DNA of 64,000 nt from Crambe crambe (GCA_963924555.1 OZ004594.1:6541563-6605562); one strand, 5' to 3'. Positions 23,206-36,677 are shown, counted from the first letter of the stretch. Made by a program: numbers and translations. Notes: generated by a model not told the origin, from the sequence alone.

Positions 23206-23614
23206 AATAATTGGATATCAAATACATGCGCATGCGTATTATTGAAAAAAATGGCTTCCTCTTTCGAGGATCGATGAGTACAAAAGATCGTAGCTGGTAG
23301 AATTTGGAGTGGATTTATCCAGAAATCATAGCTGTAGCTTGAGTGGTTCGAGAGATATGGTTGTCTAAGAATAATAATAATAAAATAATATAGAGAAGAA
23401 TCCAGTGATTTACCTGCTTGCCATATTTCTGAAATGGTAAGCTTCCTGGTCCTGAAACTTGGTCTGCACTTTGTAGTAGACTCTAGTAGGCTGGATAATC
23501 ATTCACAGTAGCTTTTGTTGAGTCCAAGTGGGGGAACTACAACTTCACTTTTATATGTGGTGCGCACAGCCATTCGCGTCATCCCTACATAGAGAGAGTT
23601 ACCGCTCTCTCTGA
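23206..23614 (-). mobile_element. R1-e, partial copy (5' part only)
   Basis: On the minus strand it begins TCAGAGAGAGCGGTAACTCTCTCTATGTAGGGATGAC at 23614. It runs through the conserved R1 middle to the GCATGCGCATG palindrome, then stops; the giant 3' hairpin is absent. Confidence 0.75.
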
Positions 23615-23639
23615 TACTTAATTAAGACTAGTGCACTAT

Positions 23640-24300
23640 AGCGGAAGTTTATTATGACATTGATTCATGACATCAACATAGCTCTTTTAATTCAAGATGC
23701 CATAAACAGGTTAGATACCTTGCTGAATGGGAGTGACTGTGTTTAGGCCCCTCTAGAGTGGTTACATGAATCAGAAACCAGAAACTATACAGAGAGAGGG
23801 TTATGAATTAAAAATTCATGTATAGTTACTTAATCCCTTCAGAGATTGACCAGTAACAGGAATTTGCACTAGGAGCATGTATATTATTAGCTATAGCTCC
23901 ACTTTTTGTGGATCACCAAACTGACCCACTCCAAACATCATAATCTAGCTACATGTCAATATTTTACATGAGTAAAACAGGCTAATGAACTCCAGAAACC
24001 ACAGCGCACCAACTTACTAGCTATGCTCCAAGAAACAGGATGTCACACTCACATTAATATGCGCATAACATTACTTGCGCGTGCGAATACCTAAAGACAT
24101 GTTAATGCATAGTGCCTTCTGGTGAGAAGCTTCTTTCACTGAGTTTTAAGGAAAGCACATCATTCATGGCTACTTTTCTAAGTAATGAATCATAATTCAT
24201 CAGGTAGCCTCTGAGATAAAGAAAACAGATAACCTCCGAGATAAGGATAAGTCTTTTCCCCTGTGTATATGTAGTCTGGTATTTAGATAAGCTGGAGACA
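23640..24300 (+). repeat. dispersed repeat G, copy 1
   Basis: Shares ACAGGTTAGATACCTTGCTG, TTTGTGGATCACCAAACTGA, GGCTAATGAACTC and ACCTCCGAGATAAGGATA with 26265-26700 and, in part, 40425-40945. Ends are not defined. It is non-coding as far as I can tell. Confidence 0.55.
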
Positions 24301-26264
24301 TGTAATACTTGGACTTATACACTAGCTGGTGCTATAACATTTAGTAATGGAGTAACCTTCCAGTTCCTCAAAGAAAAGGGGAGGCAAGCATAACAATAAA
24401 TTTTTCCCATATCACTGTCTCCTTGATAGGAAAGCTAACATGAAAGCTAAATGATACTGCTTTGACTCTTCAATAGTCCTACCACACTGAAGGAGTTGCT
24501 TATAGTAGAAGACAAATGATTTGTATTATTCAAATGGAGCATACCACTTGGATAATAAAACAGCAGCTTGAATCCGACTGGTTATTAAAAGAGAGTAGCT
24601 ATATGCATTCTAAAAATGAAAGTGCATGCTACATATCTAAGGAATGTACTCTGTAAATAGCTGCATACCTTCACAGTAAAAACAGAAGCGTTATATGTAC
24701 ACTAAATATCCCAATACACACACACACTATAAGTGTGCAGTGTACACTTTCGTTTTTACAGTGCACTCTTGTAAACTGTTTACAGGGAGTATTGCAGTTT
24801 AAAGTACACACTTAGCTATAGTAGAGCTATTTGTTATAGCATGGGTGCAGACAATGCAAGTAGATCATAATGTGTGCACATTGGACTTACAGTTTTAAGA
24901 TTGCCTGCAGCCATCTTATAATAGTGTGATCTGGCTTGGGAACATTTAATGCTTAGACTAGTGTACTAGCGGAAGTTTTAAGTGCAATCATGATGTCATC
25001 TTCAGCAAATTAATAGTTGTCATGATTACAATAAGATGATGTCATCCAATAAAATGTACCATTAAGGAAGGGTGGCAGCATACTACACCCACACACGGTT
25101 GCTAAGGAAAATCAACTTCAAAACTATTCATGATAAAAATTTCTAACTTGCACCAAAAAGTTATTAAGTACCAGAATAGTACTACATACATAAAAAATGA
25201 AGAAAGATAAATTATAAAGACTGATGTTATGACCAATTTCATTCTCAAGGTAAACTGTGTTGCATCTCAATGAACACTTGGAATTAATGGCTGATTCTTT
25301 GGTATATAGCTTCTTATACTTATTTCCACATTTAGTTTTTGTCAATTTACTTTTTAATTTATCCATATAGGATCTTGTGTCCTGCACATTCTGTACTTAG
25401 CTACTAGCTATAAACTAAAACAAAATGTACTTTTTAGACCTTATCAAGTACTTGCCATATAATAATGCAAAATATTGGCCCATTCCCATGCATAGTTCCT
25501 GAGTTACAGTAATTTGTTCATTATTCATGCTAGCATGGATTTTAAAGGTGCCAAAGCAGCAGCTGCTATTGCGCTATTTCAGTAGCTTCGTCTCCAGGCC
25601 CTCCTGTACGCGAAAATATTGCAAAACCATAGAAACTCATAGCGTGGGTGTGTCCAAGGAAACGCAGTCCCATCGCATACGTCACCATGATAAATCGGTA
25701 CTACGACCACGTATGAGCACATGGCCGGCCACGCCTAAGAAAGAAGAGGCATCGAGCCATTGAGCTGCCACTGAATTTGAGTGTTGCTACGCTTTGCTAG
25801 CCTAGTATGCTCCATAGCCTAGCAACAGATAGTATCGGAGCTGCCTATTGTTAGACAGTAAAGCAAGTAGTTTAGATTTTAGGCTTAGCTGGATTATAAA
25901 TAGATCAGCCTCAGAATTCTTCACGAGTTTTAGTAAGTCCTTGGTTGTATAGCCATAGCGAATTGGTCATTTTGTTGTAGCGAAACAGCGGAAGTTCTTC
26001 TTAACACCTGGTCATAATGCTCTCGTACACTGCCCACGCCCAATCAGACGGTTCTACCCTACCGTGACTTCGTGAACCGGGCCTGGGGGGACGAGGCTAT
26101 TAGCACAGTGGTGTTTGTGGTTAATTAGTGCTTGTACCAGTGCATGCCTCAGTTACTATGTGCGGCTACCCTTAAGCATCATGTCAAATTCTTTCTTATG
26201 ATGCTTATACTTTGTATATACTCATCATAGTAGGTATGGCTTTCTTAGCTCATTTATTTTTGAG
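24301..26264. other. repeat-rich intergenic DNA
   Basis: Near 24893-25010 is a piece shared with 40423-40520 (AAGATTGCCTGC.GCCATCT). Open frames here, including minus 25124-25387 and plus 25527-25763, have no recognisable domain or conserved splice context. Confidence 0.4.
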
Positions 26265-26700
26265 ATGTTATAAACAGGTTAGATACCTTGCTGAATGGTG
26301 TTTAGCTCCCTCTAGAGTGGCTGCACGAATCAGAAACCAGAAGGATTTCTGCGAGGGTATGAATTGAAAATCCACTAATCAGACTGTACTATAGTTAGTT
26401 AATTTAACCAGTAACAGGAATTTGCACTGGGAGCTATTTGTGGATCACCAAACTGACCCACCCTCAACATCATAAATCTGACTTCACAAAGTAAAACAGG
26501 CTAATGAACTCACAGCGCACCAACACTGATGTGCTCCGGATGCCCAATAAAGCCACACCCATTATTATGGATTCATTAATTACTTGCGCGCGCGAATGCA
26601 CTGCTAGCTATTTTCAAGTTTTTATATATAAATGAGTCAGGTAGCCTCCAAGATAAGAGCAACCTCCGAGATAAGGATATAAAGTCTTTCCCCTAAGTAT
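26265..26700 (+). repeat. dispersed repeat G, copy 2
   Basis: Diverged copy of 23640-24300, same orientation, with several small deletions. From 26701 to 27875 I see no gene. Confidence 0.55.
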
Positions 26701-27875
26701 CTCTGTTTGGAGGTTCCACTGTTAAATAACATCAGCTTCATTGAGTGACATTACCATTAAACCATGCAGTCAGTAAACTCACACTACCTACTCTATTTTG
26801 AACATCATTTTTCTTGAAATGATTTCATCGAGTTCAACTGAAGTGGAATCTTTGTTGTGAACAGCCTGAGATTTGCAAAGAATCAAATGAACCATAGTTC
26901 ATGGTTGTAGCTAAGTATTTTATTTCTGATCTTTTTGACCCTGCTAGCTCTCTCGTGTTTTTCTTTTCTATTATTGTTGGAGGACATTCCGTCAGTAGCT
27001 CTTCTCTTCAGTGGAATTTCCACTAAACCATTTTCCTGTTGCTAAACAATGCTTCAAGTGATAAATGTTTTCACATAAAAGTCTTAACTAGTAGCAAAAA
27101 TTTCACTTACTGCATGATTGTGATGGTGGTCGTAGACATGTTTCTGTGCAGAATAATTTCAGTCCATGTACACCACTACACAGATAATGTGACACTTTTT
27201 GTACAGGAAAGTGACAGCTAAAGTAGAAGTTCTATAGTCAAAAGCTACAGAAAGAAGCATGCTCCATTTGGATGAGTAGAGATATCCACATACTGTAGCT
27301 ATGATGAAATTCAGTCAAAATAATGGATTTTTAAAGAACTCATTCAACTTGCTGTGATATAGCTGTAAATGTTGTAGCTATAATATTCTCCAGAAGGGAT
27401 TTGACATGTGATTGTTGATTTAGCCAAGTATCTTTGAGTGCTAGCTACTCACAGGAGATGATCAGGTGTAGCTACCCAAAACTTTGAGATCAAATAGCTA
27501 TTAAAAGTCTTAGCTATATAGCTAAAGGGAAATGAATAATACTTGACTAGCTACATTTCTTGTACATTATAATGTTGGGGTGGATCCAGGAATTAGAAAA
27601 GGAAGGATGATGACTGTAAGACCATAGCCATCATAGGGGTAGAAGGTAGGATACAGAACACGCCATTTAGAGCATAAAATTGGATCGCATCTGGTGCATT
27701 TGAGAGGCAAAACCAGTTATACACCCACACAATTGGTCTGACCTGCCTGACTGCTTTTTGTAATGAATGTATACATTATGATGTTATGTCAAGAGCTAAT
27801 TATACATCATACTATTGTAGCTTAGTATTAAATCATCTATCTACAATAACAAAATCATAGCAGTAAGCAAAACAT

Positions 27876-28014
27876 TCACTTGAGATATCCATATGCTACA
27901 TTGTCTTTTAGTTCCAGCTCATCTTTATCTTTGACAACAATGATGACATCATCATAAATCGGAGCAGGTGGCCCATAGTGTTTGATATTAGTATGCAAGT
28001 ATGCAAGGGTTTCA
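27876..28014 (-). CDS. cytoplasmic-tail exon of a second receptor (paralogue)
   Basis: The frame ends PPAPIYDDV…KDELELKDNVAYGYLK plus TGA, nearly the same as the tail of the Ig receptor at 6402-6500, with the same IYDDV and NVAY tyrosines. A possible acceptor (CTCTTAG) at 28015 would begin the exon in phase 2. That does not fit the phase-1 end of the TM exon at 29688, so a small exon is missing from my model or the locus is broken. Compared with the paralogue, a TM segment is absent here and would have to come from 29688-29837. Confidence 0.65.
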
Positions 28015-28320
28015 CTAAGAGATGTTTAGTGCACTATGAGTATACATGCATGGGTTCATGGGTTTTCATATTTTATAGCTGTAAGATGCTAAACTGAGGT
28101 GAGTTAAGCAGAAACTAATATAATGTTCACTGTAGAGTATGTGAGGTATGAACTAAGCATCTATAAAGATGTCCACTGCACATAACATTAGCGAGGCTGG
28201 AATAATTCCCCATTTATACAGTTCTAGGGGTACTGTTGTGGCAGGGGTATCTGGTTGATGGCTTCCTTCCCTGTTGCCTTTTTTATCTGAAGGGGGTATG
28301 TTGTATATGTTATAGTTAAA

Positions 28321-29345
28321 TAAGGGAAAAAGCATTTCGTGAGATGAAAAAAGATGTAGGGATGACCACTGCTCAAAAAAGTAAGGAAACAAGAAGGATG
28401 GAAATGGGATCAATCTTTGTTCTGTATATCCAGCCAACAATCCCTACATATACGTCGGGTAGCTTCAGATTATAATGTAGTAATGTACGTATATGTAGGG
28501 ATTGTTGGCTGGATATACAGAACAAAGATTGATCCCATTTCCATCCTTCTTGTTTCCTTACTTTTTTGAGCAGTGGTCATCCCTACATTTTTTTCATTTC
28601 ACGAAATGCTTTTTCCCTTACTTGTTCCTGGTCTTTTTTCCTCTCTTTTATGGTTTTAGCTATGTATAGAGTTCATTCTTCTATGTGTAGCTATGCAGGG
28701 ACAGATAGTTCTCCAGCATACCAGCCATCATTATCTACGAATCAAGGTGTTGTGTACTTGGAGGTCGAAGATGGTCTACCGTGGTGAATCTAAATCCCCG
28801 AGTCGATACAGTAGTCTATCATCATCTAGAGCTAGCTACATGTAGTTCCTAGCTAGCTAGCTAGCTAGAGACAGTTGAGTAATATTATAATTTCGAATAA
28901 TTGGATATGCGTATGCGTATTATGGCTTCCTAATTGAATTAGTCGAGTGCTGTGCTCCGTAGTGTCTCCTTTTTCATCGACTCTTTCGAGGATCAACGAG
29001 TAGAAAAGATCGTAGTTCGTAGAATTTGGAGTGAATTTATCCAGAAATCATAGCTGTAGCTTGAGTGGTTCGAGAGATATGGTTGTCTAAGAAGAATAAT
29101 AATAATATAGAAGAAGAAGAATCCAGCGATTTACCTGCTTGCCGTATTTCTGAAACGGTAAGCTCCCTGGTCCTGAAACTTGGTCTGCACATTGTAGTAG
29201 GCTCTAGTAGGCTGGATAATCATTCACAGTAGCTTTTGTTAGGTCTAAGTGGGGGAACTAGAATTTCACTTTTGTATTAGTCTATAGGCGGCGCGCGCGG
29301 CCGTCCGAGTCATCCCTACATAGAGAGTGCTACCGCACTCTCTGA
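28321..29345 (-). mobile_element. R1-b, near-complete hairpin-ended element
   Basis: Its giant hairpin is at 28321-28626 and its small 5' hairpin ends at 29345 (…GCACTCTCTGA on the plus strand). The sub-terminal ATGTAGGGATGAC is at 28354. The outermost six bases differ from the usual ACTTGT. It lies between the TM and tail exons of the second receptor. Confidence 0.8.
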
Positions 29346-29687
29346 TTATGGCTTAGTTCGCCTTGTTGTCCAAATGAACAGCCTCGTGTATTTCCCACAA
29401 ACCGCAATAAGGTCATAGCTAGTTTAACTGGTTTGTATTCAAAACTCTGTGTTTATGTTATTGCATAATATGGTATAACCACCATTGCTATACATGTGCA
29501 TGGTTTTAGCAGTATAAACTATATTATGGCTTCACTGTACAAAAGAGGTACATACATGCATGGAATTTATCTTGTCCAAGCTGGGGGCTTATAAATTCAG
29601 ACGAATATGAATCCCATATGAATTAGAGAAACCACAACCATGCCTCCCACCTCCCACATTATATCATTATGTATATTACCTACTAAC

Positions 29688-29837
29688 CTTTACATACACT
29701 ACACCAGCAAATGACTGTGATGATGACGATAATGATTAGCACTACAACTATTGTGATTATAATTCCAGCAATGGCACCAGGAGGTAGAATTTGTGGCTGA
29801 TGAGGAATAATTGTGCCAGTACTAGGGATAATTATGC
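29688..29837 (-). CDS. transmembrane exon of the second receptor
   Basis: Acceptor TTGTGCAG and donor G|GTTAGT bound a phase-1 exon. The frame holds a Pro-rich stalk (PHQPQILPPG) and one strong TM helix (AIAGIIITIVVVLIIIVIIT) followed by Cys-rich juxtamembrane CWCSVCK. No upstream extracellular exon was found up to 32 kb, so the gene is incomplete or decayed. Confidence 0.6.
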
Positions 29838-32035
29838 CTGCACAATTAAGATATTGTAATATTCTGTACATGCTTTAGAGCATGTGAATTGTCATTAGAA
29901 TGTTAAAATCTTATCTGTAGCTGTTAGGGTCTAAGAAGGGAAACAGCTGGCAAAGCTAACATGATTTGATAGAGAAGAATCTTCAGGACTATACGAGAAA
30001 CAATTCAGCGAGGAACAGCTTGATACTGTATAGTTGTACGTAGGACGAGTTTACGTAGTCCTGTAGTTATGCATGAGCATCAGAGAAATATTTTTTGGAG
30101 AGCACCAGAGAAATATTTTTTGGTATGAAGACAGTCTGACACAGTTCTTTATAGCTAGTGACAATGAGGTGATCATAAGACAGAAGTTTAAGATTACACT
30201 AATAAAATAGAGGCTATTTTTAGCTAACTACTGAAAGGTCACTTCCCACCTCTTAAGGTTCCCCTGGATAATCTGCTTACAGTTCCTTAGAGTATTCAAG
30301 TTCTCATTACTATCAGTTGAATTATTTTGTGGTTGGGGTTCAAATAGAGTTAATGGGTTAGGGTTAGACCCACTGTATCACCACAATTGGTTGCGGTGTA
30401 CAAGTTTTGGCTTTGACTTTTGTCTGAATCGAATCCAATAGACATTTTCTTGACAATTGAATAAGGGCCTTCCCAGGGCTGTTGTAGCTTTGGGTCATCC
30501 TTTCTTATGGATCCATAGGAGATCCCGCATAGAATTTTTAGCAGCAGAAATATTTTTTTGGGAGAAAGAGAGTATGAACATAGTCTGTCACAGCTGTTTA
30601 TGATAACATTGCTTAGCCCTATACTGTACTATATATGTGTCGACTGCTCTCTTCACATATTTGGCTCAACTAGATTCACTGATCCATCTACCAGTCCGTC
30701 TGATCATAGACTATATAGGTTCCTACATGGACTGGAAACGCCTATTAAATTAATATTAACAAGCACTTCCGCGTGTGATATCCGTGTTGCGCCTATTGCG
30801 CTGCAGCTGTATCTCCATGAACAGGAAAGATCACTTTAGTGGTTAACCGTACAAGCTTGTAAGTGGCTATGAAGAGGCTGAACTCTGCCAGGGAGACTAT
30901 ACTACAAGATGCCAAGACTCTGGGATTATTGTCAGAGCAAAACTCGAGTTAAAGTGTGCTCTAGCAGTTAAAATTGCATATAAATACTTTGTGTAATTTT
31001 ATCTCCTGAAGTAGTTCTATCATCCATAGTTAATGTGGTTGAGGACTTGAAGTACATGTTAGTAAATTGTTTTAAAAGATACATATCAACTTTCTACTAC
31101 ATTGTTACTAACTACTACACCTTTCTTTGTCAAATAGTATACCTGCTTTGTGTAATTTTCTAGAACCAAGTTTAACCAATCCAGCTCATACTGTAATATA
31201 AGCAGTTCATATAAAGTTTGCAGTGTTGCATGGTATTGTTTTTATCCATTTGGGGTACATATTTGGTTGTAGAAATTCACTAGACAGTTAATTAATTGAT
31301 GGAAACAGCCGGCCCAGAATACAATATCCAGTAAGTATTACCATAAATATACGGAACACCGCAAGGCGGATGTAATTAATCATTTCCAGTCCATTCTGGA
31401 ACCTCTATAGTCTATGGTCTGATTCATGTGCATCCTCAACCTGCAAGTATAGCTGATTGAACTTAATTTGGCACTCGGGGCTGGCTATGCCAAATCAGTC
31501 TTGAATTCGCTAATAATCATTGTAGAGTTAGCTAGCTGAGTGCGCATGGCAATAATTATCATAGTTTGTTATCAATTACATGCTTAGAGAGAGTGTGTTA
31601 GCATTCTCTAAGCAGGTCAAAGGTTATAAGACTGTATGAACTTCTTTCTCTTCTACCTTTACTCTATAGGTTCTCAGAAGACTACAATGAAATGCTTAGA
31701 TATACATCTACACAGAAGAACTTAAACAAATAATTTATAATACCAGCTCAGCCACCATTTTTTTCTCTCAATGAGCATTATGATTTGTCCACGTATAGGA
31801 GACGGGTCATTCTTCTCGACATTAAAAACAGATCAATAAGACAGTCAACTCAGGTGGAGTAGAACGTCTGAATATTTATTAACATAATGGAGAACTGCTG
31901 CGCTTCAAACTACATACCAGTGGAATACACTTACAATGAATCTCACAAAATTTAATCAATCAGATGAGAGCCAGAACATTACACTGCCTGCATGCCAATC
32001 AAGGATTACCAATTAAGGATTTAGTGGACTTCATA
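29838..32035. other. no gene supported
   Basis: AT-rich sequence with a duplicated phrase near 30080-30121 (AGCAYCAGAGAAATATTTTTTGG twice). The plus frame at 30558-30839 has no recognisable motif. Confidence 0.4.
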
Positions 32036-32288
32036 TGTGACAGTACTTGGGAAAAGGTACCTTTTCGCTCAAAAATTCAAAATTGAGTTATTGGTATCAT
32101 TTTAAAGCTCTTAATCTGGAGATTTACATGGCTTTTAAATCTAATTTATGCACCACTTTGTTCCTGAGTTATACTTAATTGAATTTTACATCTCTTGTAC
32201 ATTTTATATGTGGCTTGTAACTTTATAAGAGTTTAACAGCTTTTAATGTTTTGTGCTGAAAAGGTACCTTTTCCCAAGTACTGTCACA
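32036..32288. mobile_element. TA-flanked 253-bp MITE
   Basis: Perfect inverted ends TGTGACAGTACTTGGGAAAA plus GGTACCTTTTC, flanked by TA at 32034-32035 and 32289-32290. Very little divergence between the ends suggests recent insertion. Confidence 0.85.
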
Positions 32289-32349
32289 TATAGCCAAGAC
32301 TTTATTTTTAATTCATTCAAGATTTCTTCGTTCTGAAAAGTGATGTAGG

Positions 32350-32437
32350 AAACCATTAGGGGAAAGACAGCATTGACATGACTGAGTGCTATAATCAATG
32401 ATGGTACCACTAACAGCTGAAATCTTATTTCAGCCAT
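32350..32437 (-). CDS. possible signal-peptide exon
   Basis: A frame starting MAEIRFQLLVVPSLIIALSH, then VNA, looks like a secretory signal with a cleavage site after VNA. It runs on into the neighbouring MITE, so an intron donor is expected before 32350 (a weak GTTTCC is present). It could be exon 1 of the second receptor; this is speculative. Confidence 0.3.
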
Positions 32438-35400
32438 CTATGCATAATCAAAGAGGGTTTTCAACTTCCCATAGCATCTGGTGATTAAGAAAATTATCTC
32501 ATTGGTGGTGTGCAATTGACATGTTAGCCTCTTCTCAAAGAATAGAATCACAAAGTGTTGACTTCACATGTTGACTGCTCAATTAAGGACATAATGTAAT
32601 GGTCTTGTAACAGGTACTGGCATGGGAGTATCAGCAGGGGTGTATCCACCATTCTGGTTGGTCTGTTTTTCACCGGACCACTTTTATATTATCCCACCTA
32701 TGAAACACCACACACCTTAATCATCCAATTTTTGAAAAATTCACACTAGCATGTGGGCATGGCAATCCAAAAATTTCCACGCACAAGCACACCGGACCAC
32801 TCAAAATTCTGTGAATACACCCCTGTATCACAATCTAAACTGATTAACACTGATACTCCTTGGAGTTCAGAAGAAAGTCATTATTGTTACTATAATTTAT
32901 GATTTTCTGAATTCACCTACTCAACTCTAATTGCATTCCTCACTGCAATAAATAAATAACACGTCTTCACCCACATAATTATGCTAGCTCTCTCTATGTA
33001 GGGATGATGCAGACAGTGGCACATGCCACCTATAGACTAATACAAAAGTGAAATTCTAGACTTAGCAAAAGCTACGTTTATATGACAATTGACGCGAATA
33101 GGGCTGTTACATAAGTTCTGCTCTATACATAACTAAACTTACTGCTAGCTAATATCAAAGAAGACTTTGGTCCAATGAAAGGGAGAGAGAAAGAGGACAA
33201 GTGTGGCTAAGGAATAATCAATCTACGGCTTGTGGGTAACAAGTGCAATTGCTAGGATCTAAACTAGTCATAATCGAAACTGATGTGAAGGAAAGGTGAC
33301 AAATTTCTATAATGCATACATACTCCATGCCATAATGCCTTGGCACTGTCTATTAATAATTCCTCTTAGATTTCAATGAGGAAACGGATAATTGAGTGTT
33401 CTTAATTTGCAGCACTCAGCAGATCAACTTGTAAGTGCTTTGTTCTTGACAAGTTTTGTGAAATGGATGGTGATGCATGAAGAAGAAGTAAGATTAGCCA
33501 CCCATTAATAAATGATTAAAATTGTGACTCCAATGGATCAGAATTAGAGAAATGCTCACTTAAGTACTTTGATCTATTAATCTGCACTATGTATGTACAC
33601 ATAGTGTCAAGTGATTTTCTTATCGATGGCTTTAATGGAAACAATAATATTATTGCAGACCTTAGTTATAATAATGTTATTACAATTATAAGAATAAGAT
33701 CTGGATGGGCTGCAAACTTTCCTATACGTGAATGGTTTTCCTTTGGAGTATGAATTGCTATTTCCAATTGGAGTTGTGCCAGATCAGTGCAAAGAGGTGC
33801 ATAATAACCAGCGGCGTAGGAAGATGATTTTGAATGAGGGTTTTAGTTAAGATGCCCACTGTAGTATTTTGCATGCACATAGTCACTACATAACTCACTA
33901 ACACTATTCAACTCTTGCTCATCCACAAGCCATTATCAGGATTGCTCTCTTCCTCCAATTTCGCTGGCAGCGAAATACTACTTGATCCGGATTGCCAGTC
34001 TTTTATGTTTGGCTCGAATTCGTTTAACTGTCCATGTACTGGCATAGCTGTCGATTCGATTTCTCTTTACTCCTCCGCTAATCCAGTTGATCCTCATTGC
34101 CAATGTAGTATTTTTACACGTACTTAGTCACAGTTCTTAACTTTCACAAACTCTGTTATCTCATTATTGTGCACAGGGTTAAATAGGTATGAATGGATGA
34201 CATGGTACAGGAAGTAATTATTACCACAAAGGTCCATTAGTCTAGATACTACACCCACTTGCTAGATTACGCAGCCAAGATGAGTATTAAGTATAGTGCC
34301 ATTAAGTATAGAGTATTATCCAATAGCTGAACATAAGGGGGGAGGGGGGGGGGAAGCCTGATCCCTGTCTGAAAATAAAGGGGGCCCTGGCCTGTTCCTT
34401 TGTCAGTGATAACATTCCTTACTGATCATTGGGTTCTGAATAGCTATAGTGCCTGAATGAGGGAGGAAGGAAATACAATGTAACATGTATATTTATACTT
34501 CATTATTTGGTGTGAGGATAACCTTTGGTAACTTTTATTTTTATTTGGAGTTCCTCTGAAAAATTAATAATGATTTGCTCCCTGTCTATATCTTATGCTC
34601 CCTATAGAGACCTTGTAGTCATTAATATTATTGAAAAGCAGCTCTGCTTCATCATCTGATCACTAAAATTTTGGATTATTGTTAGTCAACATGCCATGCC
34701 TACTTGTTGTATACAAGATAGGGGGTTGCTTACATCTATATAAGTGTTCTTTTTGCAAAGTGTTGTCCTGATTTTGTGCCTTCTGTGTTTATGTAAACAA
34801 CATAGTGAAATGCAGTTTAGTACTAAAACATAATGTTGTTTAACTCAGTGTACTTGTGCCCCCAGAAACACCTACATAATTTAGTAAGACCTCTCTAAAA
34901 AATAACAAGTTGGGATGGCTGTGTATAAAATTCAAATAAGAAACTCCTTACCCATCAACCTAACCCTCTTAATTCAGTGAGCAAGCGGCTGACTCTCAGG
35001 TCATCGATTCATGACTTGTATAAGTGTGTCAGGGATCTCCCTGCTCACCTGACCTTGGACTTCTATTTTATGGACACTAGATAATTTCACCAAGATCATC
35101 CACACATGAGATCATAGGCTCAAGAGCCTGCACAGACTTGCAAACCTGACCTTACAATAGATCATCCAGTATATACAAGGGCTAAGATATTTCTTAGTTG
35201 GTCCTCCATCTCACCAATCTGATTCTAATTAAAATTAAGCAATTTCTTTGCATACCACTCCACCTCGTATTCCCAACAAGTATAGGAACAAAAATTTCTT
35301 CTAGATAAAAGGCTGCGCCCTAAATCTAGCTGCATGGGCTGGTTCAGCCTCATATCAAACCTAGTAACATTGGCCTGCAAGACCACTCAATTTCAATATG

Positions 35401-35596
35401 ATGGCCTGGCAGCTAGCTCCATGGAATGCCAGCACAGAATGCCAGCTTGCTGAAGCCAGCTAGAGAGTTCTGTCTCTTATGACCTATATACTCTCAGAAA
35501 TACAAATTTAGATTTGATCAATCAAATAGCTAGACTACAAGCTCTCCAAGCACTTGAGGAAAATTTTACTGGTGTTCTAAATGTCAACAGGCATTA
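32438..35596. other. repeat fragments, no gene supported
   Basis: An R1 fragment is at about 32988-33076. Part of the CGTAGGAA MITE is near 33791, a poly-G run near 34337, and a decayed GGGATGGCTGTGT end at about 34911. The plus frame 33915-34127 has no motif I recognise. Confidence 0.4.
32988..33076 (+). mobile_element. R1-type 5' end fragment
   Basis: CTCTCTATGTAGGGATGATGC is followed by CCACCTATAGACTAATACAA and AAGTGAAATTCTAG, as in R1. The rest of the element is absent. Confidence 0.6.
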
Positions 35597-35839
35597 TCAG
35601 AGAGTGCGGTAGCACTCTCTATGTAGGGATGACTCGGACGGCCGTGCGCGCCGCCTATAGACTAATACAAAAGTGAAATTCTAGTTCCCCCACTTAGACC
35701 TAACAAAAGCTACTGTGAATGATTATCCAGCCTACTAGAGCCTACTACAATGTGCAGACCAAGTTTCAGGACCAGGCAGCTTACCATTTCAGAAATACGG
35801 CAAGCAGGTAAATCGCTGGATTCTTCTTCTTCTCTATTA

Positions 35840-36638
35840 TCAGAGAGTGCGGTAGCACTCTCTATGTAGGGTTAGCACGGAATGGGCGTGGCTTCTCTCA
35901 TTAGAACAATACAAACTAGACTCTCTGTATCTCTTCTATTCTTGGTACAGGCTCAACTAAACTTCTTACATCTGGAAAACAATTCAGAAGATGATGATAT
36001 GACCGCTCAAACTCCTCCAGAACAGCGTCAACGATCGGCACCAGCCGCCGCCTAAATCTAAAATTTTCATGATTCGTTCATCATCAGATTCATTTTCTTT
36101 GATGGCTGTAACTCCATGATCCTTTCACATATGACAATGAAATTCATATCCACTTGTGCACACAATGTGCTTTTACCATCGTTATATCCACAGTTTCCCT
36201 TCAAAATGATCACTCATATCGAACGAATTTTCATTATAACTATGTCAGCCATTTTAAAATGAATCATTTGTCATGCGCACGCGTCTGTCACTATCACGTG
36301 CACGTAGCAAGTACCAATTAATTTTTACTTGAAAAAAATATTCAAAGGTCATACAAAAAGTAAACAAACAAGTGAAAGGAAAAAAATTATGCTAAATAAA
36401 AAGGCCATGTAGGGTTTGTCAAAATAATGCTGCCTTCAATAATAATCCCTACATCACTGCCTAAACCAAGCAGAACACTATTATACTGACATGAACAATT
36501 AAAGCAGCTTGGTGGGAGGCAGTGATGTAGGGATTATCATTGAAGGCAGCATTATTTTGATTTTTGTTGACAGAAACTGTTAAAGTACAGGCTAACCCTA
36601 CATGGCCTTTAATTTAGCATAATTTGTTTTCCTTTCAC

Positions 36639-36642
<4 letters not shown>
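35840..36642 (+). mobile_element. R3, hairpin-ended element nested in R1-c
   Basis: It begins TCAGAGAGTGCGGTAGCACTCTCT, then ATGTAGGGTTAGC at 35864-35876. The 3' end is a 275-bp hairpin (36368-36642) with ACAAGT and ACTTGT tips. Its outer arm holds GCTAACCCTACAT (36591-36603), the exact inverse of the 5' motif. The body has a CTGTAACTCCATGATCC phrase like that in R2. It is non-coding. Confidence 0.85.

Positions 36643-36676
<34 letters not shown>
36642..36676 (+). repeat. (TTA)n microsatellite
   Basis: About eleven TTA units between R3 and element E1. It is probably an expansion of the short ATTATT tract of R1. Confidence 0.9.

Positions 36677-36677
<1 letters not shown>

Noticed and set aside
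28153-28787. Short frames with MLAGYTEQRL or MSSGHPYIFF
   Set aside because: They read through the R1 palindrome; similar frames recur in every copy because the DNA is repeated.
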